Assembly (NCBI GenBank): GCA_945875845.1
Contig: CAMCMB010000015.1
Span: 40,086 to 104,085, forward strand
Direction of reading: 5' to 3'
DNA length: 64,000 nucleotides
DNA from: Pirellula staleyi DSM 6068
GTDB taxonomy: Bacteria; Planctomycetota; Planctomycetia; Pirellulales; Pirellulaceae
Position 1 is the stretch's first letter; every line of letters begins with the position of its first letter. The position numbers and the translations under genes are program-made. The notes below the pieces were generated by a model that saw only the letters and a list, made by a program, of their open reading frames with translations, had not been told where the DNA came from and did no database searches. Shown here piece by piece: positions 18,240-27,923 of the stretch.

Positions 18240-19295
18240 ATGCGAGTTGAATCAACGAAATTGCTCTGGTGTCTAGTCTTTACGCTCGGCGTGATTGTGG
18301 CGATCGCACTGCTCGCAGAGATAAAGGGATATGCTGTCTTGCCTGAGTCGCAATCGAAATTGATCGATCGGACCTGGGTTTCGAAAGTGATTGTCGGTGT
18401 TTTTGTTTTCAGCCTGGTGGTAAATGCTAGAAATACTTGGCTATTGATGCTAGAGCGACGGCATCTTCGCCACGGTTTGCGAATCGATCGATCAAGTGGC
18501 AACTTGAGCTTGGCCGGGGCCGGGCTGCTGGGGCTCCATGCCAATCGGATGAAACAGATCTATGGCATGTCGTTCGACGGCGACATTTCTCAGTCGGTTT
18601 CTCTTGGGGCTATTCGAAGTCGGCTCTACGGCCAGGAGTGGGTTGTCCGCGTTGCAAGTCAGCTTCTTCTTACGTTAGGGCTGATTGGCACGGTCCTCGG
18701 TCTCTCTAATAGCCTGGATGGGCTTTCGGGCGCAATGGGATCAACAGTGGGGGGGTTAGGCAATTCTGTGGATGCGACAGTCGAGAGCAATTCGAGTTTA
18801 ACAACTGGATTGACAAGTGCCGTAGGTGGCATGGCCACGGCGTTCGCAACAACTTTGTTTGGTGCAATCCTGGGAGGCGTATTTTTGAAGCTGTTGTTTA
18901 GTTGCACTCAATTCCTTGCTGATGAATTGGTAGACGAAATCGAGATTGTGACCGAAACGCAGCTCGTTCCAATGATCCGTGCATCGACGAGCGACTTGAC
19001 CGTGCGTCGACATGAAACATTGATGCTTCTCGATAAGGCGGCACTTTGTGAGCAAGCTCGAGTGGCGGCAATGACCAAAAACATTAATCAGTATGCGGAA
19101 CGCCTCGAAGCACTCAACTCGAAAGTAGCGAACCTACCGCCATTGCCCAAGCTCGAGTGCCTGAATTCGAAAGGCAGCCTGCTGGGATTAGTGGAATTCG
19201 CTAAATCGAACACAAACCAATTTTTTCTCCCGGTGGCGTTCGGTGTTGGTGTTGCAACAATCGGATGGTTTGTAGCTTCGCGGCTGGGTGGGTGA
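18240..19295 (+). CDS. MotA/TolQ/ExbB-like proton-channel protein (351 aa)
   Basis: The core LLLTLGLIGTVLGLSNSL and GLTSAVGGMATAFATTLFGAILGGVFLKLL are the two conserved pore helices of the MotA/TolQ/ExbB family. Two further membrane helices are near the N-terminus and one at the C-terminus (FFLPVAFGVGVATIGWFV). The N-terminal start is set at ATG 18240 (MRVESTKLL); the in-frame extension to 18168 is not hydrophobic in the expected way. It is followed 4 bases after its stop by a single-helix MotB/ExbD-like partner. Together they should form an ion-driven stator. ZorA of Zorya systems belongs to the same superfamily, but this protein lacks the long cytoplasmic tail typical of ZorA. Confidence 0.85.
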   Translation: MRVESTKLLWCLVFTLGVIVAIALLAEIKGYAVLPESQSKLIDRTWVSKVIVGVFVFSLVVNARNTWLLMLERRHLRHGLRIDRSSGNLSLAGAGLLGLHANRMKQIYGMSFDGDISQSVSLGAIRSRLYGQEWVVRVASQLLLTLGLIGTVLGLSNSLDGLSGAMGSTVGGLGNSVDATVESNSSLTTGLTSAVGGMATAFATTLFGAILGGVFLKLLFSCTQFLADELVDEIEIVTETQLVPMIRASTSDLTVRRHETLMLLDKAALCEQARVAAMTKNINQYAERLEALNSKVANLPPLPKLECLNSKGSLLGLVEFAKSNTNQFFLPVAFGVGVATIGWFVASRLGG

Positions 19296-19299
19296 AAAT

Positions 19300-19983
19300 A
19301 TGGAGCGTTCACACATCTACCGAAGCGAAGATAATGGGAATTCAAACGATGCGTTGGCGGACATCGCTCTGAACTCACTTGGGCTGATCTTAATCGTCCT
19401 CCTAACTTTCATCATTGTCTTTACAAAGGCAACTCCAAGCGTTACATCACTGGGAGCAACAGAGGTCTCCTCCACGACTCTTGCGGACTTTCAGAGCGTA
19501 AAGGACGAGAATCGTAAGCTAAAGCATGAGCTTGGCGATATGGCCCTCGCCATGAAAGAATTAAAGCAAGATGAAAAGATTTCTGGTCTTTGGCGATTTC
19601 GCATCGCCGTAAATCGCTTCATTGACCATCGCGATGTAAGTCACCCGGCTAAACTACAAATCGAATACTTTATGCATCTGGATATGCATGGCAATCAGGT
19701 TCGCGGAACATTATTTGGGGTCAAGGAGGATTCTGACTCGAGTGAACAAGGTTCAGCGACTCATGCCAGAGTTTCTGGAACGATCAACGACGGTGACATG
19801 AAAGTCGAGCTGTTTTTCACTGGGGCGGCATTGGGTGGGAGCGAGATTCTCGAGGTAAAGCTTGAACAGGATCGGTTCATGGGGAAACTTTTAAGCGGCA
19901 AGCACAAGTATGGATATCAAAACTACACTGGCACTGCTGAAGGAACTCGATTAGACGGCTCTGTATTTAGCAATGACTACTAA
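19300..19983 (+). CDS. MotB/ExbD-like stator partner with unknown C-terminal domain (227 aa)
   Basis: One transmembrane helix (SLGLILIVLLTFIIVF, about residues 26-43) is preceded by ALADIALN, in which Asp 21 sits where MotB (YAD) and ExbD place their proton-carrying aspartate. A short coiled coil follows (VKDENRKLKHELGDMALAMKELK), then a beta-rich domain (about 100-227) that is not an OmpA-type peptidoglycan-binding domain. The gene follows the MotA/ExbB-like gene by 4 bases, as is usual for such pairs. The function is probably to couple ion flow to movement or force on an extracytoplasmic partner; that partner is unknown. Confidence 0.75.
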   Translation: MERSHIYRSEDNGNSNDALADIALNSLGLILIVLLTFIIVFTKATPSVTSLGATEVSSTTLADFQSVKDENRKLKHELGDMALAMKELKQDEKISGLWRFRIAVNRFIDHRDVSHPAKLQIEYFMHLDMHGNQVRGTLFGVKEDSDSSEQGSATHARVSGTINDGDMKVELFFTGAALGGSEILEVKLEQDRFMGKLLSGKHKYGYQNYTGTAEGTRLDGSVFSNDY

Positions 19984-20056
19984 TCGCATCCAAGAGCAAT
20001 GAATCACGGAATCGACTTGAAATACCTTTAACCAACCGATGGAGAATTGAAATCTA

Positions 20057-21496
20057 ATGTTTATTCGCAACTTACCAAATCGTTCGTTTCGCTTCCTGAA
20101 GTTGTTCGTTGTGGCTTTCGCGGCAATGCAACTTACCTCGTCCGTTTCTGCTGGCGAGAAGGTTGACGAGTTGGCAATGGAGAAAGCGCTGCTTGCCCAC
20201 GTCAGACCATTGCTAGATTCTCTGCGAGAGCGGAAAGTCAAAGTTGTGGGCGTGTTGAAGTTCGTAGTAAAGCGTGAGGGATATGATCTGTCCTCTAGTG
20301 AGGGGACTCTAAACATGCGATTAGCAGAGAAGACAGAACAAGCGTTGGTCGTTGCGACACCGCCATCAGCGGACGCCATCGAGCGGCAAATCGGTGTGGT
20401 AAAGAATGCTACGGCGACTGCGAGTAAAATCCCAGACGCAACGCACCTTCACAAGGATGATCAAGCCAAAAGGGAGAAACTATTCGATCAAACATATAAG
20501 TTGGCTTGGTCCATTGATGGGAAAGACGAGGCCGTGCCAGATGCCTTCGTCTATGGGGTAGCGTTCATACATTCCGATTCGATTCACATCGACATCGAGC
20601 TAGTCGCCTTCGTTAAGGGCCAGAAAGAATTAATCGAGCAAGCCTCGTTCAGGACAGTACTTGGCTTGGAAGATCAGACAAGCCTTGGTGAAGGGCACCT
20701 CGTCGGTCGTTCGACAACTAATCGGAAAACAGGAGAAGCTTCAGATACATATGAAGAGTCTGCTCGTGAAAGCATTTTGAGCAGCAAAAAGACTCCTGGT
20801 CAACATGTTTTACAACGCGAAGACGCTCCGGTCGGCGTTGAGCTTGAGTTTGCTGGGGTAAAACAACCGCTTCAGTTTCTTCCAAACGCAAAAACTGGAG
20901 AGATCGAATGCAAGGTCCGTGAACCTAAAGCTGGCCAATCCTTTGTAGTAAAGCTGTTCAGAAAGAAACCTGCCGACACAGCTCGCTACGGAATTGTTCT
21001 GAAAGTCAACGGCGAAAACACGCTCTATCGCCAACGTCTCCCCGACGGTCGCTGCAGTTTCTGGGTCCTTGAACCGAATGCCCAATCGCTAATTGTTCCT
21101 GGATACCAGAAGACCAAAGGCACAGACGGAGTCACCGAGCCCTTCCTAGTTGTTGAAGGGGCAGCTGCATTGAATGCGGTCGAGTTCTATGGACAAGAAG
21201 CGGGATTAATCTCTTTGACGGTTTATGGTGAAAAGACGAGAGATCAACTTGCGGAAAACTTGGCACGTGAAGACGAGCCCTATCGATTAATTCAAGACAC
21301 GGTACTCCCAGAGGAGACAGCCAAGAATGTTAGTCAACTCAAGGGGCGGCTTTCCAATTCGATATTAGGCGAAATTCAGACGCGAGGAATGGTTGTGCCA
21401 AGTGAAAACGTGCAACGCAATGTAACAAAAGAAGTTGATTTCAAAAGGGAAGATCGTCCGTTTTTTTCAGCCTCGATTCGTTACTATCGGCCGTGA
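20057..21496 (+). CDS. Exported protein of unknown function (479 aa)
   Basis: A clear signal peptide (FLKLFVVAFAAMQLTSSVSAGE) is followed by a region reading VKVVGVLKF...LNMRLAEKTEQALVVA. This has the layout of the CsgG/TolB-N-like domains that open many planctomycete periplasmic proteins. The segment PDAFVYGVAFIHSDSIHIDIELVAF continues that fold. The C-terminal half is beta-rich without a recognised motif. GGAG at 20041-20044 precedes the ATG by 12 bases. It lies between the stator pair and an alpha-helical unknown, probably in the same operon. The CsgG-like suggestion is weak. Confidence 0.7.
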   Translation: MFIRNLPNRSFRFLKLFVVAFAAMQLTSSVSAGEKVDELAMEKALLAHVRPLLDSLRERKVKVVGVLKFVVKREGYDLSSSEGTLNMRLAEKTEQALVVATPPSADAIERQIGVVKNATATASKIPDATHLHKDDQAKREKLFDQTYKLAWSIDGKDEAVPDAFVYGVAFIHSDSIHIDIELVAFVKGQKELIEQASFRTVLGLEDQTSLGEGHLVGRSTTNRKTGEASDTYEESARESILSSKKTPGQHVLQREDAPVGVELEFAGVKQPLQFLPNAKTGEIECKVREPKAGQSFVVKLFRKKPADTARYGIVLKVNGENTLYRQRLPDGRCSFWVLEPNAQSLIVPGYQKTKGTDGVTEPFLVVEGAAALNAVEFYGQEAGLISLTVYGEKTRDQLAENLAREDEPYRLIQDTVLPEETAKNVSQLKGRLSNSILGEIQTRGMVVPSENVQRNVTKEVDFKREDRPFFSASIRYYRP

Positions 21497-21510
21497 AATG
21501 GAGACGATAG

Positions 21511-22596
21511 ATGCGAGTAGAATATGAAGAAGAATTCTTCGACACGCTTCGTTCGAGGGTTAGGGAAAGACTCGGCATTGATCCGCCAAGCACCATTCCA
21601 TGGATTAAATTTAATTCATATTTTCGCGGGCACGACTGCTATGAATGCGAGTTTTTCAATTTTGTTTGCTACTTCGTTGCTGAGTACTTGCTTTCGCCGG
21701 TAGATTTTGGGCAATGCAGCACGGCAGTATTTGACGACTTGAAAGAGTGTGATCGTTTTTCAATTAGCAACCTCAGGCTTGGGAGCGAATCGGCGTTGGT
21801 CCATCGATTGACCGAACAACTCAGTGAGTTTGATGAGCGTGATATCGTAGGTAGTGACAGTGAGCATGAGCTTTTTTCAATTGTTTTAGACCAAGTGCAA
21901 CACGGAGAACCGACAGTTCAAGCGGCCGCATTAGAGATAGTTTGTCCGCGGGTGATTAATCAAAAGGTCTGGTTTTATCCACTTCTTAAAGTTCGAGCTA
22001 AGCAGATCGTTCCGGCGATTTCCATCGCTTTGAGATCCGATAATATTATGGTTCTCGAGCGTGCCATATTTGCATGGACAACCTTTTGCGCAGGTAATCC
22101 GGAAAACTTCGAGCTACTCGACTATTTGCGTGTCCTGGAGATCTGGGAGGACACCAGATTGGTGGAAGTGAATGATGTCGCAGGTGATGCAGTTGCGCTC
22201 GTACCCGAGAGTATTTTCGAAACTCTTTCGTGGAATAAAAAAATGGAACCACTCTCCGACAAGCAAATCGATTTGCTTTGGAATCGCACCGTTGAGACTT
22301 TGATCAAGGTGCTCTCCAAGTATCCTCCCACTGAAATTTGTCGTAGCTTCGATTTTTTGTGTCTTTTGGACTCCGCAATAAGGCGGGTACAGAACAAATG
22401 CATACTGGTCGAGTTGGTCAAATCCTTGGCTAAACATTCAAATGATGTACTTGGTCATGGGCTTGAAAACGAACAATACTTCATGCGGAAGTTTTTAGCT
22501 AGTGTCAATTCAGTCACCTTTGACTTTAGTGAACGCATGGAATTGTTTAGTTTTCAATGTTTTGGAAAAGCCACATCGAAGGCATGTAATCAATGA
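21511..22596 (+). CDS. Alpha-helical protein of unknown function (361 aa)
   Basis: GGAGA lies about 7 bases before ATG 21511. There is no signal peptide or membrane helix, so the protein is predicted cytoplasmic. The N-terminal part has several Cys and aromatic residues (HDCYECEFFNFVCYF). The middle looks like HEAT/ARM-type helical repeats (PTVQAAALEIVCPRV, DNIMVLERAIFAW). No family is recognised. Its stop overlaps the ATG of the TPR-CHAT gene (ATGA at 22593), so the two are translationally coupled; a cytoplasmic partner or regulator is possible. Confidence 0.65.
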   Translation: MRVEYEEEFFDTLRSRVRERLGIDPPSTIPWIKFNSYFRGHDCYECEFFNFVCYFVAEYLLSPVDFGQCSTAVFDDLKECDRFSISNLRLGSESALVHRLTEQLSEFDERDIVGSDSEHELFSIVLDQVQHGEPTVQAAALEIVCPRVINQKVWFYPLLKVRAKQIVPAISIALRSDNIMVLERAIFAWTTFCAGNPENFELLDYLRVLEIWEDTRLVEVNDVAGDAVALVPESIFETLSWNKKMEPLSDKQIDLLWNRTVETLIKVLSKYPPTEICRSFDFLCLLDSAIRRVQNKCILVELVKSLAKHSNDVLGHGLENEQYFMRKFLASVNSVTFDFSERMELFSFQCFGKATSKACNQ

Positions 22597-25500
22597 GCAC
22601 AACTCATTTTTTCCGACAATTCCTATTTTGTGCCGTGGTCGCAACTTGTTGGTGCTTCCATTTTCGGCTCAACGCTCAAGACGTCGTTGTAGGTGATGTG
22701 TCACGTCAACAGGCAAATGAAATGATATCGACGGCCCAGAAGTTGGCGGATTCTGGTCAGTTGAAATTGGCGATATCGCTGCAAAGGCAAGCGATTCTAG
22801 CTTTGGTAGACAGCGTTGGTGAGAATGACCCGACTGTGCAACTCCATATTTTTAGGCTTGGGACTTTCTTGATCGACGACGAAAAGCACTCAGAAGGTGT
22901 TCGTCTTCTACTTGACTTGCTTAAGACTTTAGACGCGATGGATTCCCCAGACCTTGTTGCTGTCGTAGCAATTCGAGCAAAGCTGGGTAGCGCACTTGTT
23001 GATTTGCACCGCGTTGAGGAAGCTCGCAAAATGCTGCAAGCCACGCTCGACATTGCAAAAAAGGCATATCGTAACGATTTGATGAAGTATTTGCATTATG
23101 CAACGGTTGCTGCTTACGATTTTCATCGAATGCGAGACGCTCAAATGTCAGAGAGACTCAATCGTGAGATCGTAGCGGTTGCCTCGGAACTTCCTGATTG
23201 TCCTAAAAGATTTCTTGCTGGCTCGCACAAAAGCCTGGCAACCATTTTGATCGAGAATAACAAGAATGGCGAAGCGCGTCTTGAGCTCGATCGAGCAATT
23301 GAAGTTGCGCGGAATGCTGGCGAGTCGTGCGAAATAATTTTGGCGGTTTGTTTAAACGAACTTGCAACGCTCCTACATGGACAAGCTGACTTTGAATCCG
23401 CGAGCCAAAACTATCGAGATGCTGTCTTGCTGCTGCGCAAGTTACAGCCGGAAGGGAGCATGAAGTGCGCGGTTGCCCTAAGCAACTACGGTCAATCCCT
23501 GATTGCGCAAGGTAAGCTTGCAGAGGGTATGGACCGCCTATTCGAGTCAGTGGACATGGCAACCAAGTATAGAAGCGAATCATGGCTGGATTATGCGGAT
23601 GCCCTTCGAAACGCCAGTTCTGGTGCTTTTGCACTGAAGCGATACGAATACGCGATGCTCGCGGCAACCGAGGCATGCAAAGTGTTTGAAGCGTTCGCTG
23701 GAGAAAACGACCATCGAACGGGAAGAGCACTCTACAACGTCGGGCTCAGTTCGATGTTTCTAGGAGAAGGTCCAAGTGAAGAATCGTTTCGATCAGCGAT
23801 TAAGGTTCTCGACGCAGCTTTACTTCCTGAGAGTCAAGAGCTATCAGATGCTCACGAGGGAATCGGTATTTACTTTGCAGGTAAAGACAATCGCAATGAG
23901 GCATTAAGGCACTTTGAATATTGTATTAAGTATGCGTGTCGCCGACTCCAAACGGTCCTGCCCACTATCCCTGACGCAGAGAAAGCAGTTTATGTTGATT
24001 ACAATTTGCGACATCTGGCTCCAGTTTGGACATTCGCATTGGACAATGCAGACAACCAGGAAATTGCACAAAGTTCAGTGGAGTGGCTGACGAACTACAA
24101 GTGGCTTGGGTATGAGTCCTCCGCTCGGCAAACATTGATTCAGAAATTGACCAAAGAAAGTAAGCTCGCAACTAAGATGATGGAGCTTCGAAATGCAATT
24201 GCTGCTTGCGCGATGTTTGTACCGTCCGTAGATGAACGTGCTGAGCATCGCCGACGCTACGCTGAACTGTCGCATGAATTATCCGTGGTCACACGGAAAT
24301 TGGGGACGGAATTCGGAAATTCGACGACCGTTGTCCCGTGGCAAAGTCTAGCTGACTTGCAACAGAGCATTCCAGACAACGCGGTATTCGTTGATATCCT
24401 GCGGTTCGTGCCAACGAAGTTTGATAATGCAACCAGGGCAGTAGTCGTTGCACCGTCGCATTATGTTGCATGGATTGTTAGTTCCCAAAAACACCAAACT
24501 GTCCGCGTGGTCGATCTTGGCGAGGCAGAAGCGATTGACGCACAGGTTCTTGAAATCCGCCATCGGTTCCAAGAAACATCTGACAGGAAGGAAATTGATC
24601 GACTTGGTGGCGAAGATGCCGTAGCTACAAAATTAAATTTGCAACTTCGGGAATTAGCCAACCAAATATACGCCCCAATTGCACCCTTTCTGAATGGAAA
24701 AGAACAATTGCTTTTGTCACCTGACAAAAGCCTTTGGTTGGCCCCTTGGTCGGCATTGCCCGTTGACGACAAAGGCACCGTTCTTTTGGAGAAAGTTGCA
24801 ATCCGCTTCGTTAACTGTGGACGCCAACTTGTCTCGCCTATCGGCACGCCAATCACCAATTCGTGCTTCGTGGTTGGCGATCCCGCCTTTGACGCTGAAG
24901 TCTTCACTGATCGGGCGAACAGTAAAAACATTCCTGGGAAATCACTTTCGCTGGGAAGATACTGGCAAATGCCGTTTCAACCGCTACGTGGCCGCAGTTC
25001 TGAACCGAGTGAAATCGCTAGTATTCTTTCGGTGAACAAGAAATTGTCTACAAATCTCTTGCTCGACGCGCAAGCCAATGAACGAGAAATCCTGAAGATT
25101 GTGTCCCCCAGAGTTTTGTGCTTCGTTACTCACGGAGTATTCTTGGCTGATCCCCCGCAAGTTACTGTGAATGACCCGGTCCCTATGTTGCAGGGCGATA
25201 CTCGTTCAAAGTCGATGATGAGAATGGCTCCCGTGCAGTCTGAAGTCGATCCCTCAATGAATCCACTTTTGCGATGTGGACTGATACTTGCCGGAGGCAA
25301 TAGATCGAAAACAAGTTCAAGTTCGTTGGATGATGGCATTCTAACTGGCCTGGAAGTACTTAATATGGACTTGAAGGGCACAGAAGTCGTTGTATTAGCG
25401 GCGTGCGATTCGGCCGTCGGAGAAATTCCAAACGGCGAAGGGGTCAGTGGTCTTCAGCAGGCGTTTCATTTGGCGGGCGCTCGTTACGTCGTAGGAACTT

Positions 25501-25685
25501 TATGGAGCGTCGACGACCTTGAAACACAGATTCTAACGAAGCAATTTTTCCAGCGGTTGGTAGCTGGAGATGCTCCACCGGATGCACTGCGAAATGCTCA
25601 ACTTCAGTGGATTAGGGACAGACGTGCAAATATCGGAACGCCTCACCCTGCATTTTGGTCAGGCTTGACCATTTCAGGCCACTAG
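22593..25685 (+). CDS. Exported TPR-CHAT caspase-like protease (1030 aa)
   Basis: A signal peptide ending LNAQD (about residue 28) is followed by kinesin-light-chain-like TPRs (about 40-460) and a helical region. The C-terminal CHAT domain (about 640-1030) has the catalytic His in FVTHGVF (His 847) and Cys in LAACDSAVGE (Cys 938). Also present are the family hallmarks NPLLRCGLILAGGN, DDGILTGLE, NGEGVSGLQQAFHLAGARYVVGTLW and the ending HPAFWSGLTISGH. CHAT proteases are caspase relatives often activated in conflict or cell-death systems (for example TPR-CHAT of Craspase). Here the signal peptide puts the enzyme outside the cytoplasm, which is unusual for defence. It is paralogous to the protein encoded at 35166-38288. 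Confidence 0.9.
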   Translation: MSTTHFFRQFLFCAVVATCWCFHFRLNAQDVVVGDVSRQQANEMISTAQKLADSGQLKLAISLQRQAILALVDSVGENDPTVQLHIFRLGTFLIDDEKHSEGVRLLLDLLKTLDAMDSPDLVAVVAIRAKLGSALVDLHRVEEARKMLQATLDIAKKAYRNDLMKYLHYATVAAYDFHRMRDAQMSERLNREIVAVASELPDCPKRFLAGSHKSLATILIENNKNGEARLELDRAIEVARNAGESCEIILAVCLNELATLLHGQADFESASQNYRDAVLLLRKLQPEGSMKCAVALSNYGQSLIAQGKLAEGMDRLFESVDMATKYRSESWLDYADALRNASSGAFALKRYEYAMLAATEACKVFEAFAGENDHRTGRALYNVGLSSMFLGEGPSEESFRSAIKVLDAALLPESQELSDAHEGIGIYFAGKDNRNEALRHFEYCIKYACRRLQTVLPTIPDAEKAVYVDYNLRHLAPVWTFALDNADNQEIAQSSVEWLTNYKWLGYESSARQTLIQKLTKESKLATKMMELRNAIAACAMFVPSVDERAEHRRRYAELSHELSVVTRKLGTEFGNSTTVVPWQSLADLQQSIPDNAVFVDILRFVPTKFDNATRAVVVAPSHYVAWIVSSQKHQTVRVVDLGEAEAIDAQVLEIRHRFQETSDRKEIDRLGGEDAVATKLNLQLRELANQIYAPIAPFLNGKEQLLLSPDKSLWLAPWSALPVDDKGTVLLEKVAIRFVNCGRQLVSPIGTPITNSCFVVGDPAFDAEVFTDRANSKNIPGKSLSLGRYWQMPFQPLRGRSSEPSEIASILSVNKKLSTNLLLDAQANEREILKIVSPRVLCFVTHGVFLADPPQVTVNDPVPMLQGDTRSKSMMRMAPVQSEVDPSMNPLLRCGLILAGGNRSKTSSSSLDDGILTGLEVLNMDLKGTEVVVLAACDSAVGEIPNGEGVSGLQQAFHLAGARYVVGTLWSVDDLETQILTKQFFQRLVAGDAPPDALRNAQLQWIRDRRANIGTPHPAFWSGLTISGH

Positions 25686-26678
25686 CTATTTCTTCTCTTC
25701 CGCCAGCAATTCCTCGTTGAAAGCCTTTAGCAATTCCTCACAATTGAGCTTTGCAAGATTTGAGTCATTTCCCATTTCAAGTAACAACTTCGAGGGAAAT
25801 CCAGTCGCCCCCGAAGCTGCGAAGTCGTCACGAAGTCTTTTGTGTTCAGCAGAGTGCTTTCTTTGAGCAATCTCCAAAACATTTATCGATTTGAGTCGAT
25901 TTTCCCTCATCACGACAACAAATTTCTTTAAGCAATCAATGTTACGGACGATCAACGGGTTGTTCCAATTCTTGACTGCAAAAACAAGGGCATAAAAATC
26001 CCTAGTATTCGTTTCAAGCGATTTGTTTATCGTTGTGATGCCTCTCTCATTTCCCGCCTTCAACTGAAACACTCCTTGCAGCAAAAGCGAGTCTGGATTG
26101 TTGGGCTCTATGGCCAAGCATTTATCAAGCGATTCCGAGAAAATTTTCACCGCAAACAAGTTCTCGTCGAATATCTTGTCTCGGGTTGCTTTGGGTATGT
26201 TCGAAAAGTGTCCACCCGCAAAACTGAAGTATTCTTCGATACACTGGAAGTGAGTTATTGCAGCAATCGCAATCGTATAGTTTGCATGGAAAGTATCTTT
26301 GGTTTCTGCCGACTCCATTGCGACAATGGCTCGCATGTCCGTTGAAAGCGTTTTCGTGCTATCGAGATACGACTGCATTCCATTCTTATTCGAAACGCCA
26401 CCGGAAGCGGATAGCCTTTCTTGGGCCTCGATGACATTGATGAAAACATTTAGTGCTGCGGGGAGCTTTTCGTCGGATTTTGTCTCTAGAGAGTTTCTAG
26501 CTGATACAAAGTCGTTCTTGGCCAGTGCCTCACGCACATTGCCAACGAGAACAATGTTGGCCATGTCCGCTGGCTGCTCTTGAGCGAAAACGGAAACTCC
26601 GTTGGCTACGGGTAAGTATAAGGAAATCACCGCAATCACCAGTGAAATTTGCGACCAAAAAGTAAAGAAAGTTTTCAT
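25686..26678 (-). CDS. Secreted TPR-like protein (330 aa)
   Basis: A Sec signal (SLVIAVISLYLPVANGVSVFAQE) is followed by helical segments with TPR character (VREALAKNDFVSARNSLET, DKCLAIEPNNPDSLLLQGVFQLKAGNE). No enzymatic motif is seen. On the minus strand AGGA lies about 8 bases before its ATG. It is convergent with the first CHAT gene, whose stop directly abuts its own (0 bases between), and divergent from the gene at 27036. It is the only minus-strand gene inside the plus-strand block, so it may be a separately regulated accessory protein. Confidence 0.7.
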   Translation of the reverse strand: MKTFFTFWSQISLVIAVISLYLPVANGVSVFAQEQPADMANIVLVGNVREALAKNDFVSARNSLETKSDEKLPAALNVFINVIEAQERLSASGGVSNKNGMQSYLDSTKTLSTDMRAIVAMESAETKDTFHANYTIAIAAITHFQCIEEYFSFAGGHFSNIPKATRDKIFDENLFAVKIFSESLDKCLAIEPNNPDSLLLQGVFQLKAGNERGITTINKSLETNTRDFYALVFAVKNWNNPLIVRNIDCLKKFVVVMRENRLKSINVLEIAQRKHSAEHKRLRDDFAASGATGFPSKLLLEMGNDSNLAKLNCEELLKAFNEELLAEEKK

Positions 26679-27035
26679 GATGCATTCCTGGCTTGAAAGG
26701 AAATGTTTGTTATTGGTATTCCGGTTGCCTTCAGCATTCTAAACTAAGCCGACCGACCCACCCACCCAGTTCGAGCGTCCCTTCGGACTGATTTTACTGG
26801 CAATTTAGCCGCCATTGTAGTGGGTGACATAGCCATTCCGTGATTTGCCGGGTGTTACCCAATGTCTGCGCGATCTCTCTGTAGGGATTGACGCGTCACA
26901 GCAGACCGCACGCTCAGAATGCAGTTTAGCAGATGGTGCGGGCGGGTCCCGAGCGCGAGGCGGTTTTTTTGCGTTTCCGTCGTTAGGCTGGCTACTTTGG
27001 CGAGCCCAGCACACATTTCGCACAAGGAGTTTTCT
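26679..27035. promoter_or_regulatory. Divergent intergenic region upstream of the FHA-ABC operon
   Basis: This 357-bp region lies between divergently transcribed genes and must carry their promoters. AAGGAG at 27024-27029, 6 bases before ATG 27036, is a strong ribosome binding site. Coding potential in frame upstream of 27036 is unconvincing. I see no clear -35/-10 pair. Confidence 0.4.
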
Positions 27036-27896
27036 ATGGCCGAAAATAAAGACCATTCGATCGATTCAATAATGGCTAGAGTCGGTTTGAGTAAGAACAG
27101 AGACTGGTATGCGTCCAAATTAGACGGTATCGGGCCGAACGCTGGCAGGCTTCAGAACGAACGCTTTGACTTGGCAGTTAGCTACTTGGAGACTCATTGC
27201 GTAAAGAAAGACGCACTTGGAAACACGATCGTGGATCGTGAGGAGGTTCGGCAGCAGCTTAACTCAATTGACTTCCACAAGCCAGTAACGCTCCACAAGG
27301 TAAAGCCAGGCGAGGAATTGGTTCAGCGATCTTTTCGAGGCAATTCGCAATCTGAATCTGACAAATCACCAAAGGTGCCTAGCTCATCCAACTTGAGTAA
27401 AAACGAGGAAGAAAACGTGGAATATGGCGAGTATTTTTCGAAGAGCGGCGTGCCGACACAGAGGCTGGGGATCACCGAACGAAATGAAACACGACGTTGC
27501 ACGGTAAAGGAGGATATGGTGGTGCTGCAATCGCATACAAGAGGAACCACCGACGTTTGGTCAGCCAACCGGAGTGTTCGAATGCCTGAGAAACAGACTT
27601 TAGCCGGTACCGGAATCGTGGATCGCGATCTTGACGAAGGCAGAGATACAAGGTTTCTACGGCGGACTAATGACGCGAGAAATACCCGAAGCGTGTACAG
27701 TGAGTCAGTCTCTGTCGCGAGTTCAGACACTAGCGAAAAAGGGAAAACAAAGACTCTCGACCACCGTTCAGGTGAATACGTTACCGGCGGTGGAATCCAG
27801 TATCATATTCCAAAGCGGAAAGATTGCCCCAATCTAGATCGCCACCAGAATCTAATACCCTCGCAGTCCCAGAAGCGATGCTCAATAAAACGCTAG
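27036..27896 (+). CDS. Hydrophilic protein of unknown function, possible toxin-like C-terminus (286 aa)
   Basis: The start is fixed by AAGGAG at 27024-27029; an in-frame extension to 26919 is unlikely. The N-terminal 90 residues are helical, the middle is disordered and Ser/Lys/Glu-rich, and the C-terminal part (about 140-265) contains RCTVKEDMVVLQSHTRGTTD and ends TGGGIQYHIPKRK. The GGGIQY motif with preceding V-x-K...V-L-x-S recalls the end of TNT-like polymorphic toxin domains, but this is a weak resemblance. No signal or membrane helix is present. It precedes the FHA-ABC transporter by 27 bases and could be its substrate, a regulator or a phosphorylated partner. Confidence 0.6.
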   Translation: MAENKDHSIDSIMARVGLSKNRDWYASKLDGIGPNAGRLQNERFDLAVSYLETHCVKKDALGNTIVDREEVRQQLNSIDFHKPVTLHKVKPGEELVQRSFRGNSQSESDKSPKVPSSSNLSKNEEENVEYGEYFSKSGVPTQRLGITERNETRRCTVKEDMVVLQSHTRGTTDVWSANRSVRMPEKQTLAGTGIVDRDLDEGRDTRFLRRTNDARNTRSVYSESVSVASSDTSEKGKTKTLDHRSGEYVTGGGIQYHIPKRKDCPNLDRHQNLIPSQSQKRCSIKR

Positions 27897-27923
27897 ACAT
27901 TTTTGACATTTGCGAAGAGAATC

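Noticed and set aside
18240..19983. Calling the stator pair ZorAB and the locus a Zorya system
   Set aside because: No long ZorA tail, no OmpA domain in the partner, and no ZorC, ZorD or ZorE gene nearby.
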